Below are positions 19,498 to 32,069 of a DNA stretch of 64,000 nt, piece by piece. A program made the translations under genes and the position numbers. Below the pieces are notes generated by a model. That model saw only the letters and a program-made list of their open reading frames with translations. It was not told where the DNA came from and ran no database searches. Source of the stretch: Pythium myriotylum (taxonomy: Eukaryota > Oomycota > Peronosporomycetes > Pythiales > Pythiaceae); contig JALJCQ010000009.1 of assembly GCA_023091665.1 (NCBI GenBank), positions 1,178,001 through 1,242,000 on the forward strand, given 5' to 3'. The first letter of the stretch is position 1; each line of letters opens with the position of its first letter.

Positions 19498-22400
19498 TTA
19501 GCCGAAGCCGAAACCCTCCGAACCTTCACGAATCGCGAGCAACAGACATTGGCGTAGCTTCTCCTCGCTTTCGTACTCGGGGAGATCCAACTGGTTAAAA
19601 CTAAAGCATCACAAACACCAAGTCAGAAAACTGCACAATCAGCCAGATCAATAGTATCAAAACTCACCAAGTGTGGGCCGATGGTAACGCATTGGGGTTG
19701 CCAAATGCCTTGTGGATGTTGAACTTGTGCGTCCCGCGCATTCCCTCGAGAGCCTTGAACCCTTCAAGAGGAACCTTGGACGTCCCCGTCACAAATTGCA
19801 AGAACAACGCGCGTTCTTCATGCGAGCAAGCGTAAAGCACATTCCAGAACCAGCGAATAACAGGGTCTGTCGGCTTGTAATTTGCGTAATCGGTGTTGGC
19901 TTTTAGGTCGTCGATGTCAATCTCAGGCATACCTGAAATGAGCAACTCGAGCTCGTTTTCATTGAAGATGGAGATCATCTCTGGCGGCACAAGCTGATGG
20001 AATCCCTTGAGGAATGCGTCGATTTGCTGGCGGATACCCGTAGCCATACGGTGGTGAGTGACAAGCTTAACATACTCCATCTTGTTCTCGTCGGTGACTG
20101 GGATGTTTCGGCCATTCGGGATCAGATCCACAATTTCTACTCGCCCGAAGTTGGACTGATCGGCCGAGAATGTCAACTCCAAACCCAAGTCTTCAATCGA
20201 ATTGTCCAAAATCGAGTGCAAGTTCCGGTAGTATTCCGGGTCAATCGCTTCCATGTCGTGATACGAGATCGGGAGTTGGAGCATGTGCTTGTAAAAGGAG
20301 CGCGTGAAGTGTGCGTCAAGAAGTTGACCATCAGCAACAGCCTTGCCAATCACCTTCCCCACAAACTCAAAGTAGCTGAGGTGATCCTTGTTCACGTAAG
20401 AAAGTGGATTCGGTTGGAATGTTGGAGAGTCAGCGGCAGATGTGAAGAGCACGTAGTTCGGGTTGAAGATCTCGCGAGCGAGAATCACATACCACTCACG
20501 CGTCACGCCACCGGCATCGATTCCTTCCTCACCAGTGAATGAAATGTGGAGCTTACGGCGGAGTTCTGCACCGCTACGCATTCGCAGTGCGTAGTATGAA
20601 TCCTCAAAAATGTGGTCACGTCGCACCGAAAGACGCACGGCCGCGTTCCCGACTTGACTACGAAGTGCAGTTTGTCGGAGCTTCTTCATCGCGCTTTGGA
20701 AGTAAGTCCGTTTATTGTCGAAGTCCAAGTATGCTCGGCACCGTGGAAGTTTCACCAGAGCTGCCAACGAGGAGTCAAGCAGCGACGGCTTTTCACGCAC
20801 AAGCAAGTTTAGCAGCACGCGATTAGCTTCTACGAAGTTCGCCAGTTGAATGCTATCACCTGTTTCGGACGCAGTGGACGCCACGCGTTTGAGCTCGGCA
20901 CGGCTTTGCTGCATACTCTCAACGCCTTCAAGCCCACCCTCGCGCAAAGCCGTCACTACCGCCTCTTCCCTTTCAGCAGAGTCGGGTACACGAAGAGGCA
21001 TTGATGCGGCATCACGAGCACTCACAACGAAGAAAGCCTCAACCATTGGCAAAAACCGAGCAAGCAAAGCAGCCATGGCGCAAGAAGCACCCGCGCTCTT
21101 GCCTTCAATCACCATGCCGCCGGCTTGATCATCTTCAGCAACCCCATCATTAGCACCTTCCACTCCAACAGTACCATCCGACTTAGCGTCGGTTGCTGTT
21201 GTCGATCCAACGCGAGCTTCGTCAAGCGATTTGCTAAGGGCCTCCCAAAGCGCGTCTAGTCCAATGGAAGCACAACACTCTGTAAAATCACTCGTTGTCT
21301 CGCAGACATCCGAAAGCGTGTGTAGGATCCGTAGGAGCTTCAACTCGTCTTGAGCTGATTTCAATACAGCAGAGGCTTCGAAAGAACTCGGACCCGATAA
21401 TGAACTTGAGCGAAACTTCTCTTCCCCAACAAGAATCTTGCCTTCCCGAACCAGAGCCTGCATGATCATTGGACGGTTAGTTGGAACTCGATCGAGTAGC
21501 TTCAGAATCTGGATCGTGCGCTCTTGCATAGACGGAGAGCAAATATTTAGCGTCAACACACTAACGACGTTGCCCAAGCGGCGTGCATCCAGAGTAACTT
21601 CTGGTACACGAATCCACTCGGAAGCTGATGGCGCAGCATCATCTTCCTTCGTCTCATCACCATCGTTGGATTTTGCATCGTCAGCCTTGAAATGATCAAG
21701 AGGGGACAAGACCAACTCGATAAGCTCAAGAAGGGTCTCCAAGATCATCGCACTACGATTAACTGCTGGGATCTCAAGAAGTTCGAGCAGAATCTCGGCC
21801 CCACTCTTGTGGGAAAACAACTTGCGAGCACCATCACCAATCTGGAGCATGTCAAGTGCGAACCGCGAATTGTGCCTAGTGAGTGAGACCATGACAGAAA
21901 AGACGCGGCCGAGAACTTCAGGAGGAATGGGACTGGACGGGGACCAAACACTGGCGCTGGCGCCGTACATACCCTTCGGAGGAAAATCGTCGCTCTCCAT
22001 CAACGACTCCTCACTCTTCTCTAACGGGGTTGACAAAATACGCAGCAAATTTGAGCGAACACTTCTCCGCGTAACTGGGTACAAGCAGACATTCGTCAGC
22101 AATCGCTGGATAACTCGATTCTGCACAATTGACTGAGCCATGAATAAAAGACGCAAGATGGCTTGAACCGATTTGTCTTGCAGTATACGATCTTCATCGC
22201 CTTCCTCCTCGTCTCGGGGAACCCGGATCTTGCCCGGCTGGCTTGTAATAGATCTTTCGTCCCGTCCACGTCCACGGTTTGATCCATCTCCGTGACGCAC
22301 TCGACCACTTCGACGAGCAGATGCGCTGAAAATATCGGGTCCGTGAGATGTCAACATACGACGCAGAGTTGGCCGCCTGAAAATGTCACCGGTTGTATCG

Positions 22401-25400
22401 TCATCAGCGGTACCGCCATGTCCACCGGTACGGCGTGGGGCACTTTCTTGGAACACTGGTCGATAAGCAGCTCGCTCTCTCAGCACCATCGCTTCTGCTT
22501 GCACTTGGGATGGCAATGTTTGCAAGAAGGCGTCATCGCACGTGGTTAGGATCTCCTCTCTTAGCCCTGGTGCCAACGATGCCACAAATGAAGCATTATC
22601 CATCTCTTCTGCACGAGAAATATCCGCTGGGGCAGCGGCCGCTCGAGCAGCCTCTTCTCTTTCTCGTCGCTCGTTAGCCAGGACTTCAGCCCGGATATCC
22701 GGTGGAAGAGCTTCTAATGTCTCCCGATCGAAACTTGAGTTCGCCATATCTAGGTCCATTTGTGAGTAGCTCTCGGAATCACCGGAACCTACCGCCGGCG
22801 CAGCTCCTTGCGACTGTGATGGTGCCGGAGGAGGTGCGTGCTGAGCAACAATCTCGGCCTGCATTTCAGGGGGCAAGAAGGCGAACACTTCCGGATCGAC
22901 ACCTTCAGGGCAGACTAGGCCACCAGTGCTGCTTGATACGTCATTCGACTCCTCTTCACTTTTCATCTCGTCTTCTACCACGTTACTGTCGGTGTTTTGT
23001 GCCTCTTGTGTAGTAAGTAGCGGTTGAGTCAGGGAGGACTGTTGAAAGCTCGACAAGTCCAGAGTGAAGTTCATCAAATCCCCAGCCGACGAAGCAACGG
23101 GGGCTGGTGGAGGTACACTGGAGCTCGAATCAACTGGCGGTGGTGCTGGCAATGATGACTGCATCGGAGAAGACGGCATTTCGCTCTCAGATTCAACCTC
23201 TTCTTGAGGTGAACGCAGTGATGACTCACCAAGCGTGCTTGCTAAAGCAACTACTGATGCAGAGTCTGATGTCGCGTCGTTGGCGTGAACTTGACCAGGT
23301 AAGTCAACCGTTTGTCCGGCACTGTCGCGGCCTGCATCATTCCGAAGGGCCCCGGCTTCGTCGCTAGCCAAACCTGACGTTGAACTTGAGCTAGCAGCCG
23401 TTGTTCCATCGCCTGGCTCACCCCTAGCTGCAGTCTCGGTTGCATCAGCAGCGCCTTGTTGTCTCTCTTGTGGTGAATTCGGCTGATCGGATGGAGCTAC
23501 ATCTGGCTCTACAAGCTGAGCTGCGAACTGTTCCAGACGTGTCGCGATCGACCGAACATCAGACGCGCTTCCATGACCTGCCCATGTTGGGGCAGAATCC
23601 ATTCCCATATCGCCACGAAGACCACGACTACCCCCGAGTAACTCCCTATCACCTCTTCGCAGAACGGCTCCAGCAGAACGGTGGTGGGCTGATCGTCCGT
23701 GGCCAAATATCCCTTGAGAAGTTGGAATGTCTAAAGAGAATTCGCTAAGAAGGTTCGAAACTGCAGAGAGCCGATTTCGTGACGGTGGCCGAGTGCGCCC
23801 ACCGCCTTGGCGCAGCAAATCTCGACCCAACAGCGTTCGAGCGCCAGGCGCAAGGTGAAGATTGTTGTTCATTTGTCGGACGAGCACGTTTAGTTCACGG
23901 AAAAGGGAAGGGGCATGTCGAGGTAGAGGTACACGATCTGGAAGGAGGCCGGATGATCCATCTGCTCCTCGGCTGACCGACGAGTTATCGAGATCACCGT
24001 GTTGCAAAAGTGGGTGAAGCAAGCTTGTTACAGGAGATCCGAAGGATTCTGACACCGACACACCACGACTACGTGACGACCTCTGGGTGTGTCCAACGTC
24101 CACTGTCTCGAAGATGAAGTCGCTGTTGGCGTTCTCTCCCGGCTGATCTTCCAGAAGGGCAAGTAATGTAGCACCACCTTGTGAAGGCTCTCCCGGAGAT
24201 GGCACGAACACACCTGAATCACGAAGACTTCCTCCCCCGTGCCTAAACGCCATGTCAGGGTCATCTTCATCATCGTCGTCGTCTCCAAATGCAAATATTC
24301 CGGCTTGCGGATCGGTGGTTCCCTGTCCTGCATCAAGCCCCAATACATCAATTAGAGAACGAGCGAGTGTACCTCCGGTCCCACCAGTTCCAGACTGTTC
24401 ACTTGAACGTGTCGTCCGAGATTGCCGTAGTCGGGTAGTGCGCGCAATAACCGATTCCTCGTCAATCAGTCGCAAATACGAGAACTCCTCTTCGTCTACT
24501 TCATCATACCCATCACCACCTTCGTGTTCAAGAGATCCCCACGTTCGGCCACCTCGACTGCGACTGCTTCCGTCCTGATTTCGTCGAATTACGCGCAATC
24601 TAATTCGCCCTTCTTCTTCTTCCATTTCCTCGTCTCCGTCTTCGTCACCGCTATCGTCCTCGTCCTCGTCGCCTTCATCGTCGTCCTCTTCGTCATCGTC
24701 CTCTTCATCCTCGTCCTCTTCCTCGTCTTCGTCGTGTTCGTGATCTTCGTGCTCACGACTACCACGGCGGCCTCCATCATCAACGGAATGGGCTGAAACG
24801 CTACTTCTGTCACTTCCGTCATCACTATCGTGTTCACTCATCTCGTGGTCGATCTGTCGCTCAGGTGACTGCATGTCGACATCGTGGCCTCCTCCAGTTT
24901 CTGATGGTTGCGTTTCCGCGTTATCCAACTCCATAGAACTATCCACTACATCAGGCGCACCTGCGTCGGGGCCAGAACTGCTAGAAGAGGGTTCCTCGGC
25001 TTCAACGACCGAGGGTTCAGCGCTCGTTTGTGTATTCCGCTTCAGAAGTAGTTTTTTTACTCGATGCGTCACGAACGGCCGAGTTAACGTTGTTAAGGGA
25101 CGTAGAAGCATCATACACGTTGAATGTGCGAATGGATGTGACAGACTGATTTTCCGCAGCGCATCCACAAGCAAAGTCACGAACGCGTATTTACCCGTGA
25201 GACCTCCACCAAGCACAACTTTGTCCCACGAGAGAGTCTTCGACGCTGAACCTCTCGGCCACAAGATACTCATGATCAGTGCAGACCACGCATGAAGTGC
25301 ACTCAGAGCGAGTTCGTCATCCACCGCAAGATCATTTGAAGTGAGAACACCAGGCGAGACAGACTGCGGCCACGCTTGAAACAACTTCACTAGTTCACCG

Positions 25401-28400
25401 ACAATAACCTTGGGACCGTCACCAGGTTGCGTGCCGACGGCCACAAGCAACTTATGTGAGTTCTTCAAACGTTCTCTGGTTCTTGACGTGAGCGAATCTT
25501 TCAGACGGCTCTCGGTAATTGAATCCTCAACACTGCGATTGCCATCTAGTGCAAGTCTGATCGTCGAAAACTGACATAAAGCTCGACACGGCAGAAACTC
25601 ACGCAAAGCGACATGGATGAAAACATCGTCATGGCCAGCGAGGCCGGTTGTTGTTTGTGGCTTCGACAAGACAGCTGCACAAGCTGGGAATGTCGAGACA
25701 ACTTGCACAAGCACATGCAAATACGTGCCCGTGCTGACCGAAGCTTGTTCATCTTCCTTGGATTCTGCATCGATGCTCTCCGTATCGGGCAAAAGCTTCT
25801 CCTTACACCACACCTCGTAAATCTTCTCCACGAGCTTGTGCACCACTGCTTGTGCATGCTGGCGATGAGACTTGGGGAGTTTATGAAGCACCTTTTTGTC
25901 GTTGTGATTGTCTTCAGCTGTTGCGCTTGAGCTCGAATCACCGGGTAGTGCGGCTCCTGACTCGATCGATTTGGTTAATACATAAACTCGGCCAGACTCA
26001 GTTCTCTTAAAAAGCACGGCCTTTTTCAACGCTTCCTGGAAAATCTTCTCGCTGCGAGCTGCAACTGACGCGACTTCCATCATCAACACCCGTGGAGTTA
26101 TCCGCATTTGAGACGGTGGACCATAACGCTCAGACAATTTGGTCATGGCTTGACGAATTTTCTCCTCCATCATTTGCTCAAGCACTTGCGGTGACTCGAG
26201 CATTTGAACGAAAATAACTCCTGTCAGCTCCTTGTAGCCAGGAAAGACTGCTTCCTCCGGTATATCGAGTAATTTTTCCAGGCCACCAGCGGCGTAGAGC
26301 TCACTAGCAACTTCGTAGTCCAGAGTGAGATGCACAAGCAGTTGCCATAACGCGTGAGTGGTGCTCCTCTGGAGACCCCGACATTCCATCATTTTTACAG
26401 CAAGACGAACGATCTCGGACCGCAACGAAACACTGAGTTTTGGAGCATCGGTCGAATTGGAATCCTCCGCTTTCAATTCGAATGCAGACTGCGAAGCCGT
26501 ATCACTGACTTGAATAGCATCAACAATCAGGAGAAGTGGAGAGTACGACTCTCTCATCTTGGCGGCATTATCCAATCCATTGCGGACGAACTCGAGGATA
26601 TTGTCGATGAGAGCTGGGAGTTGCTTCATCAGCACACCGACCGATTCAGAATCCAGTTGGAGGATGACCGCAAGTAAATGACTCAGCGCCATAACATACC
26701 GATCTGGTTCATCAGCATTTGAGAGAGAGAGAGTCAACGCATTTCCAACTCGTAAGACAACTCTTTGCCGTTCATCATCCACCTTTGAGCTGAGAAGTGC
26801 AAGATATTGAGCAAGCATGACGGTAAAAATCTGCACCCCAGAGCCCAAGCTCGATTCAGCTGTTGTTGAAGACGAGACTTGCATCGAAGTCTGGTGTCGG
26901 ATAATGTCAAAGCAGCGCTCCTCGAAACCGTCTCGCAAAGTGAAGTAACTTGCGTAGAGGGACCTCTCTTCGTCACTCACTTGATTCTCCACCACGGGAG
27001 CAGTTCCCTCCGCATTCGTACTCTCGTTACCAGTGTTAGCATCCCTGGTGGGGAGTCCAGAGTCCTCTGTGGCTGTGCCGCTGTCGGCTTCATCTGCATC
27101 ATCGTCCGCGTCCGGGTGTGTCAATAGCCATTCCATGGCGACTTCAACGTCGTTCACACGAACCCGACGAATTGCTCGCTCAACACGTCCACGTGGAAAT
27201 CCCATTGCAACCAAACTATCAACCGTCGCTGAATCAACTTCAAATGGCCGGGTGTTCGTGGATCTTGAACGCGCTGGATGACCTCCTCCACCGAACAAAG
27301 CTTGAAGAAAATCTTCCCTGTCGAGAACTCCGCCACCCGGAAAGTCGCCGAATGGTGTCATGTCGTGGCGCCCTCGTGCTCTGTTTCCTTGATGAAGATC
27401 AAAGGGATTTCTAGAAGTTGAAGAAGATGCTTGTGAAGATTCTTCCTGATCTAGGCGATGGCGTAAAACCATGACAACCGCTGGAAGTAACTCTTGCGCG
27501 TACTTTTCAATCGGTCTCGATCGAGCGTGAGGTTGTTGCCATAAACGCAGAATGAGATCAAGGCATTCACGATGGAGTCGAACAGAGAACTTCCGCAAGT
27601 CGAATCTTGCACGATCAGAGCGAGCATCGTCGTCTTCACTCGATACAAGTGCGACTGTAATCTGGCTTGTCCGCAGTGTTTCTAGATCGCCGATGTGCTG
27701 CAGTGCGTTAGTACATGCTCGAAGGCAAAGCTCGTCCAGTCGAGATGACTCTCCATTCTCAAACGACCCGTCTGCCTCAAGGAGGTTGTCGCAAAGGTAG
27801 GTTATCATGCTGTGGACGCATGAAAACTGCGACACTCGTCCAGCAGTGGAGTCAAAGATCAGTTTGGACATGATGAGGCTATTAGCTTGCTTCTTCTTCG
27901 AGTCGAAGAGAGTCTGCATGACAGTCTCCAGTACAAACAGAAGATAATACTTCTTCACAAACGGATCCGGACTTCCAATGTTGGGGTCTTCAGCAGGAAG
28001 TGCACATCTGATATGATCGCGTAGTGTTTTTGCAATGAACTGAGCCATGGTATGAGCATGAGACGCTAGAGAGTGCGGGCTATCTTCTCCTCGGCGATGC
28101 TGTATCGGAACCGAGATGAATGTCTTGCTCATGCTCACAAGCAATCCACGCGTCGCTGTTGCGAAGCGAAGCAATAGCAGCGAGCACAACTTCCACAATC
28201 CATTTGATTTCGTGTTCCCCGACATGGATTCGGCGTGACTGGTTCTGTGAGCACCGACCAAGTTGGATCGTTCGAGCTGAATGGACCTCGAAATCGAGAA
28301 CAACTTGTCTAGAATTGCTGAATTCGTTCTGGACATCAGCTCGGAAAACCAATGTCGACTTTGGAGTCCGGTCTGCGCTGTTTGCATACTCCATCCCAGT

Positions 28401-31400
28401 AGCCCCACCAACCACTCAATGAATGTAAAGAGTCGAATATCCCGGGCAGTTGCATGCAATCTCTGCAATAGATTCGGGTCGCGACGCGGCTCATCCCCAC
28501 TCTTGTCTGGTTCATCGTAGCCGAAAAGCTCCTCCAACTCAACATCCGTGAGGGAGCTGAAGAAACCTAGAATATCGGCTCGTTGTTCTCGAAACTCGTT
28601 CACACTCTTCGCTAACTCAATCATAACAGCGTTGAGCATTTTGGCAGGTTGGTGCGATGAAAAAGATCGGAGTGCCTGAGTAAGCGATTGAGCGGCAGGC
28701 AAGTGAGTCAAGTGCTTCCGCTGCTGCAAGCGTAGACGACCTCCTTGGGCTGTAACCAAGCTAGACATGAAGGCAGACGCAGTTGGGGTAACCAGTCGAT
28801 ACAACTTTAGCAGACACTGGACCCCTCCATTGTCGGCAAACGCTGACGCGTGCTCGGACTTGCTCAAGATTGGTTCAAGGACGTCACTAAAGTGTGTCAC
28901 CATGCGTTGTAGGGCCCGGTGTTTAGTCTCCGCCTCGTTTCCTTCTTTCAAATGAAAGCTTTCACCGATACGAAGCAGCTTCTTCGCCGTCTCCACGCAC
29001 GCTTGAATTGCCGCAGTCTGAAAGCCTGCTACCTGACGCATCATCTCGAATATTCCAGATCCAACGATAGCAGCTACATCACCTTGGAGATGATCGCAGT
29101 CGTCTTTCGTGTAAGATGGGACAGCAAAGCAGTCGAGAAGATGCAGGAGTGGTTTATAACGAGCAACTTTCTCCGCATGTGAGCTTGTCAGACAGAGAGC
29201 ACTGAGTACACTCGGAATAGCCATGATTAACTCAGATGAGGCAGGTAGAGTGTTCGCAGCATGAATATCGGCAACGTCCCATCGAGTCACAGTTTTCAAG
29301 AAAACTTCGGCGATTCCACCAGAGTGTACTTGATTTACGCTGCTTGGGTCGTTGTTGATAATATCGGAGACAACAATCGCTGCTTGAGCAAACACGACGG
29401 GGCCAAAAGTGTCAATGTTTCCCAAAATTTTCGTCAGGGTTCGGCTGAGTGGGCTGCCATCACGAATTACTCGGCTTGTGGCTCCAGCACTCATGACTCC
29501 TTGAGAGTGAAAAGAAACTGAAAGCATCACCAAAAGTGCGATCGTTAGCACTGTCTTCGTCTCCGTCAACGGCATTACATTCTGGGTCGACGTCTGAACA
29601 TGTAATGTTTCCGCTTGAAGTCGTTCGATGATAATCCCGACGCCGTTGAGATCCCGATACAAACTCGCTGCCGCCGTATGAGTGTTAACTGTCATCTCGA
29701 GAGCTTGGATACAGAGGGTGATTTGAGAGGTGTGAAAAGCACTCGATGCTGGAGAAGACGCAACATGGAGCAGAGCGGGAATTACTCCGCTTTCAGTCAG
29801 AACTGCAGCTCCAGACTGCATCGAAACAACGTGGTTGAGCAGAACGAGTACCGCCTCGAACCAGCATAGATTGCTATCATGTGGGTGAAGAGGATCACGG
29901 AAAAGGCCTGCACGAAGCACTTCGGCATCTTCAGGCGTGAGGAGATCTGTAGTTGCTTGGACGAATGCGACGGCCAAACTCATTTCCATATCGTTGTCCG
30001 CCTCGGAGCTCGGACCGACATCTGATCCGCGAGTTGCTGACGGAGTTCGACTTCTCGAACTTCCAACCGACTTCGGCATGATCTGACCAAGTTCAGAAAG
30101 AACGTAACGCACCAAAGAGGGGAATACGCCATGAGGTGCACCTTTCGCAACTCCGAGAGCCTGAAGTACATTGGACTGACGACCAAGAATCCCACCAGTT
30201 CCCCCACGTTCCGCTCGGTCGTACACAAGCGCACCAAGCACTTGCAATGCTGAGATCCTAACTCGAAGTGGGACTTCTTCGGACTTCTCAATCCGTATTA
30301 GCTCCGTCAAGCCACGGGCAAGACCGGTATTCTGTTCAACCAGGCTGGCGACATCGACGGCATCGCTGAACAGGTAAAAGAGGGCGACCAATGCGTTCAA
30401 GCGTTCAACAGCCGCATATTCCTTGGCGAGATTGGATCGCGCTCGAGAGGCAGTCGTTACGAGACTTCGTATCCGGACAAGCAATTGAAACTGATGTTCA
30501 GATGGTACTGCAAATGCGTCGATCAACCTCTCGCAAATGTTACCCGCAACGAAGGCTGACCCTTCGGGGGTCAATGCTGATAGCATTTCTATGGAGAACT
30601 GGCCAAGCGTGACGGAGACAAGTTCGTCGGACCGATCCGGGATATGTCGGTAAAACTGGTAAATCGCAGCTCCTAGCAGAGAGTGGATGTCTTCCACACC
30701 TAAAGAGTCGCTCCAAAAGTCCGACAGGCCCTCAGCGCTGTTATCACCCAAGCCTCGTCCTTGAGCCAGCACGAGCAGCCGGCGACGGAGCGCCGAGTTG
30801 CTGGAAGCAGGATGATCTACAAGTGCGTTCATCGGGTCCACTGCGTGACGGTGCTGTTGCGGGGGAAGCGCGAGCGCAGCCACTACGTGGGTCGCTTCAA
30901 ACGCAACGCGATCGCTTCGGGCACCCATGAAGGCAACAACAGTCTAAGCGCATCCTCGAATTAGTCCGCATCCATTTCCATCAACCAAATTGTGGGCGAG
31001 ACACACCTCCGTGGCATTGTAGAGGTGCTTGTTGGATGCGTTCTCAAGCAGAATCGCTGTGAATCGCAAGGCTTCGTGGACCTGCTCGGTGATCAACCGC
31101 TCGTCCTCATCGCTCATCGCCACATCGGCGACAGCGTCACCGTTTCTGCTCACGACCGGCGCACTGGCGACGACGAGCCGCGGACACTGCACAAGCGCCG
31201 TCGTGAGCTGCGTCTTGAGCTTGTCGAGCACTTTCTCCCAGTGACGCAAGTTCGCTTGGCCTTCAAACTGCCAACCCGGGATGCACTTGAGGATCGCCGC
31301 GAACCGCGCGGGCGGGGCCTGCTCCAGCAGGTCGAGCAGCCTCTTTTCGCCGACGCTCGGCGGCTGGCTCGGCTCGCCGCCGGCGCCTGCGTGCCTCGCG

Positions 31401-31414
31401 GGCAGGCTCGCCAT
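19498..31414 (-). CDS. Giant HECT E3 ubiquitin ligase, HUWE1/TOM1/UPL1-2 type
   Basis: Exons 31414-31007, 30943-19668 and 19600-19498 give 3928 aa; the middle exon is 11.3 kb. The N-terminus ([47 protein letters not shown]) matches DUF908 of HUWE1/UPL. DUF913-like armadillo sequence follows. A UBA domain lies near residues 1370-1412 ([20 protein letters not shown]). An acidic run sits near 2195-2255, and ubiquitin-binding/DUF4414 motifs near 2815-2930 ([31 protein letters not shown]). The HECT domain fills the last ~370 aa, including [20 protein letters not shown] and [20 protein letters not shown]. The catalytic loop [16 protein letters not shown] has Cys 3895, whose codon TG|T is split by the 67-nt last intron. 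HUWE1/Tom1 ubiquitinates excess histones, ribosomal proteins and DNA-replication factors. An alternative further-upstream start cannot be excluded. Confidence 0.94.
24610..24765. repeat. Low-complexity acidic-codon tract in the HECT ligase gene
   Basis: The plus strand is a run of tcc/tcg/ttc/atc trinucleotides. On the minus strand it encodes about 50 nearly uninterrupted Asp and Glu residues. HUWE1/Tom1 proteins have an equivalent acidic region, which in yeast Tom1 helps recognise basic substrates. Confidence 0.8.
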
Positions 31415-32069
31415 TCCTTGTTCTCGGGGTTGCTCGGCTCGCCCTGCTCGCTGGAAGACCGGAACAGCACCAACGGGGAGCTCAGAGAGAGACGCGTCTG
31501 CTGCGCGTGCGCCGGCGCGTTCTGCTCGGCTCCTTGCGCGCGTCTACAGAGAATCGCCTCGCTTCGCCGACTCCCGCGGTTGCCCTCGATGGCCGGCGAT
31601 GGTGGTTCTCCCCCTTGTCGAAGCTTCACGGTTGCACTTACGGGAAGTTTTCACGGCGTAGTTTACGCGGACGTAACTTACATGCTGGACATTGAAGTGA
31701 CCCAGTCACAGACTGGAGAGGTGAAAGTATCCAAAATACTTTTCAACAACCGGTAATCGCAAGCTGATCGAAAGGAGAAGACACGACTCCGACACGCTGG
31801 ATCCCTCACTTCCGCCAGTCCCAATTTTTGCCTCTTTGTAAACTCAACAAGTTGATGAACTCACTGAAACTCCCTGGCTTGCATATGGTGACGGTGCTGT
31901 CGAACCTGCGAGTTCTCCGAGGCGAAGGCGAGAGAAGCTTTCCTGAACCAGTTTCATCCAATCATGAAGATTCTATTGTTTAATTTCATCAAATCAGATG
32001 ATGCATTCTAAGGGATTTAACTATAAACAGTACACATTCTGAGGATTATAATCATGGAGTCGTGCGTTA
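31415..32069. other. Intergenic region upstream of the HECT ligase
   Basis: This 655-bp stretch holds the promoter and 5' leader of the HECT gene (-) and the 3' end of the GH5 gene (-). The next frame upstream of 31414 is open to 31629 but shows no conserved sequence. No repeat or RNA gene was seen. Confidence 0.5.
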
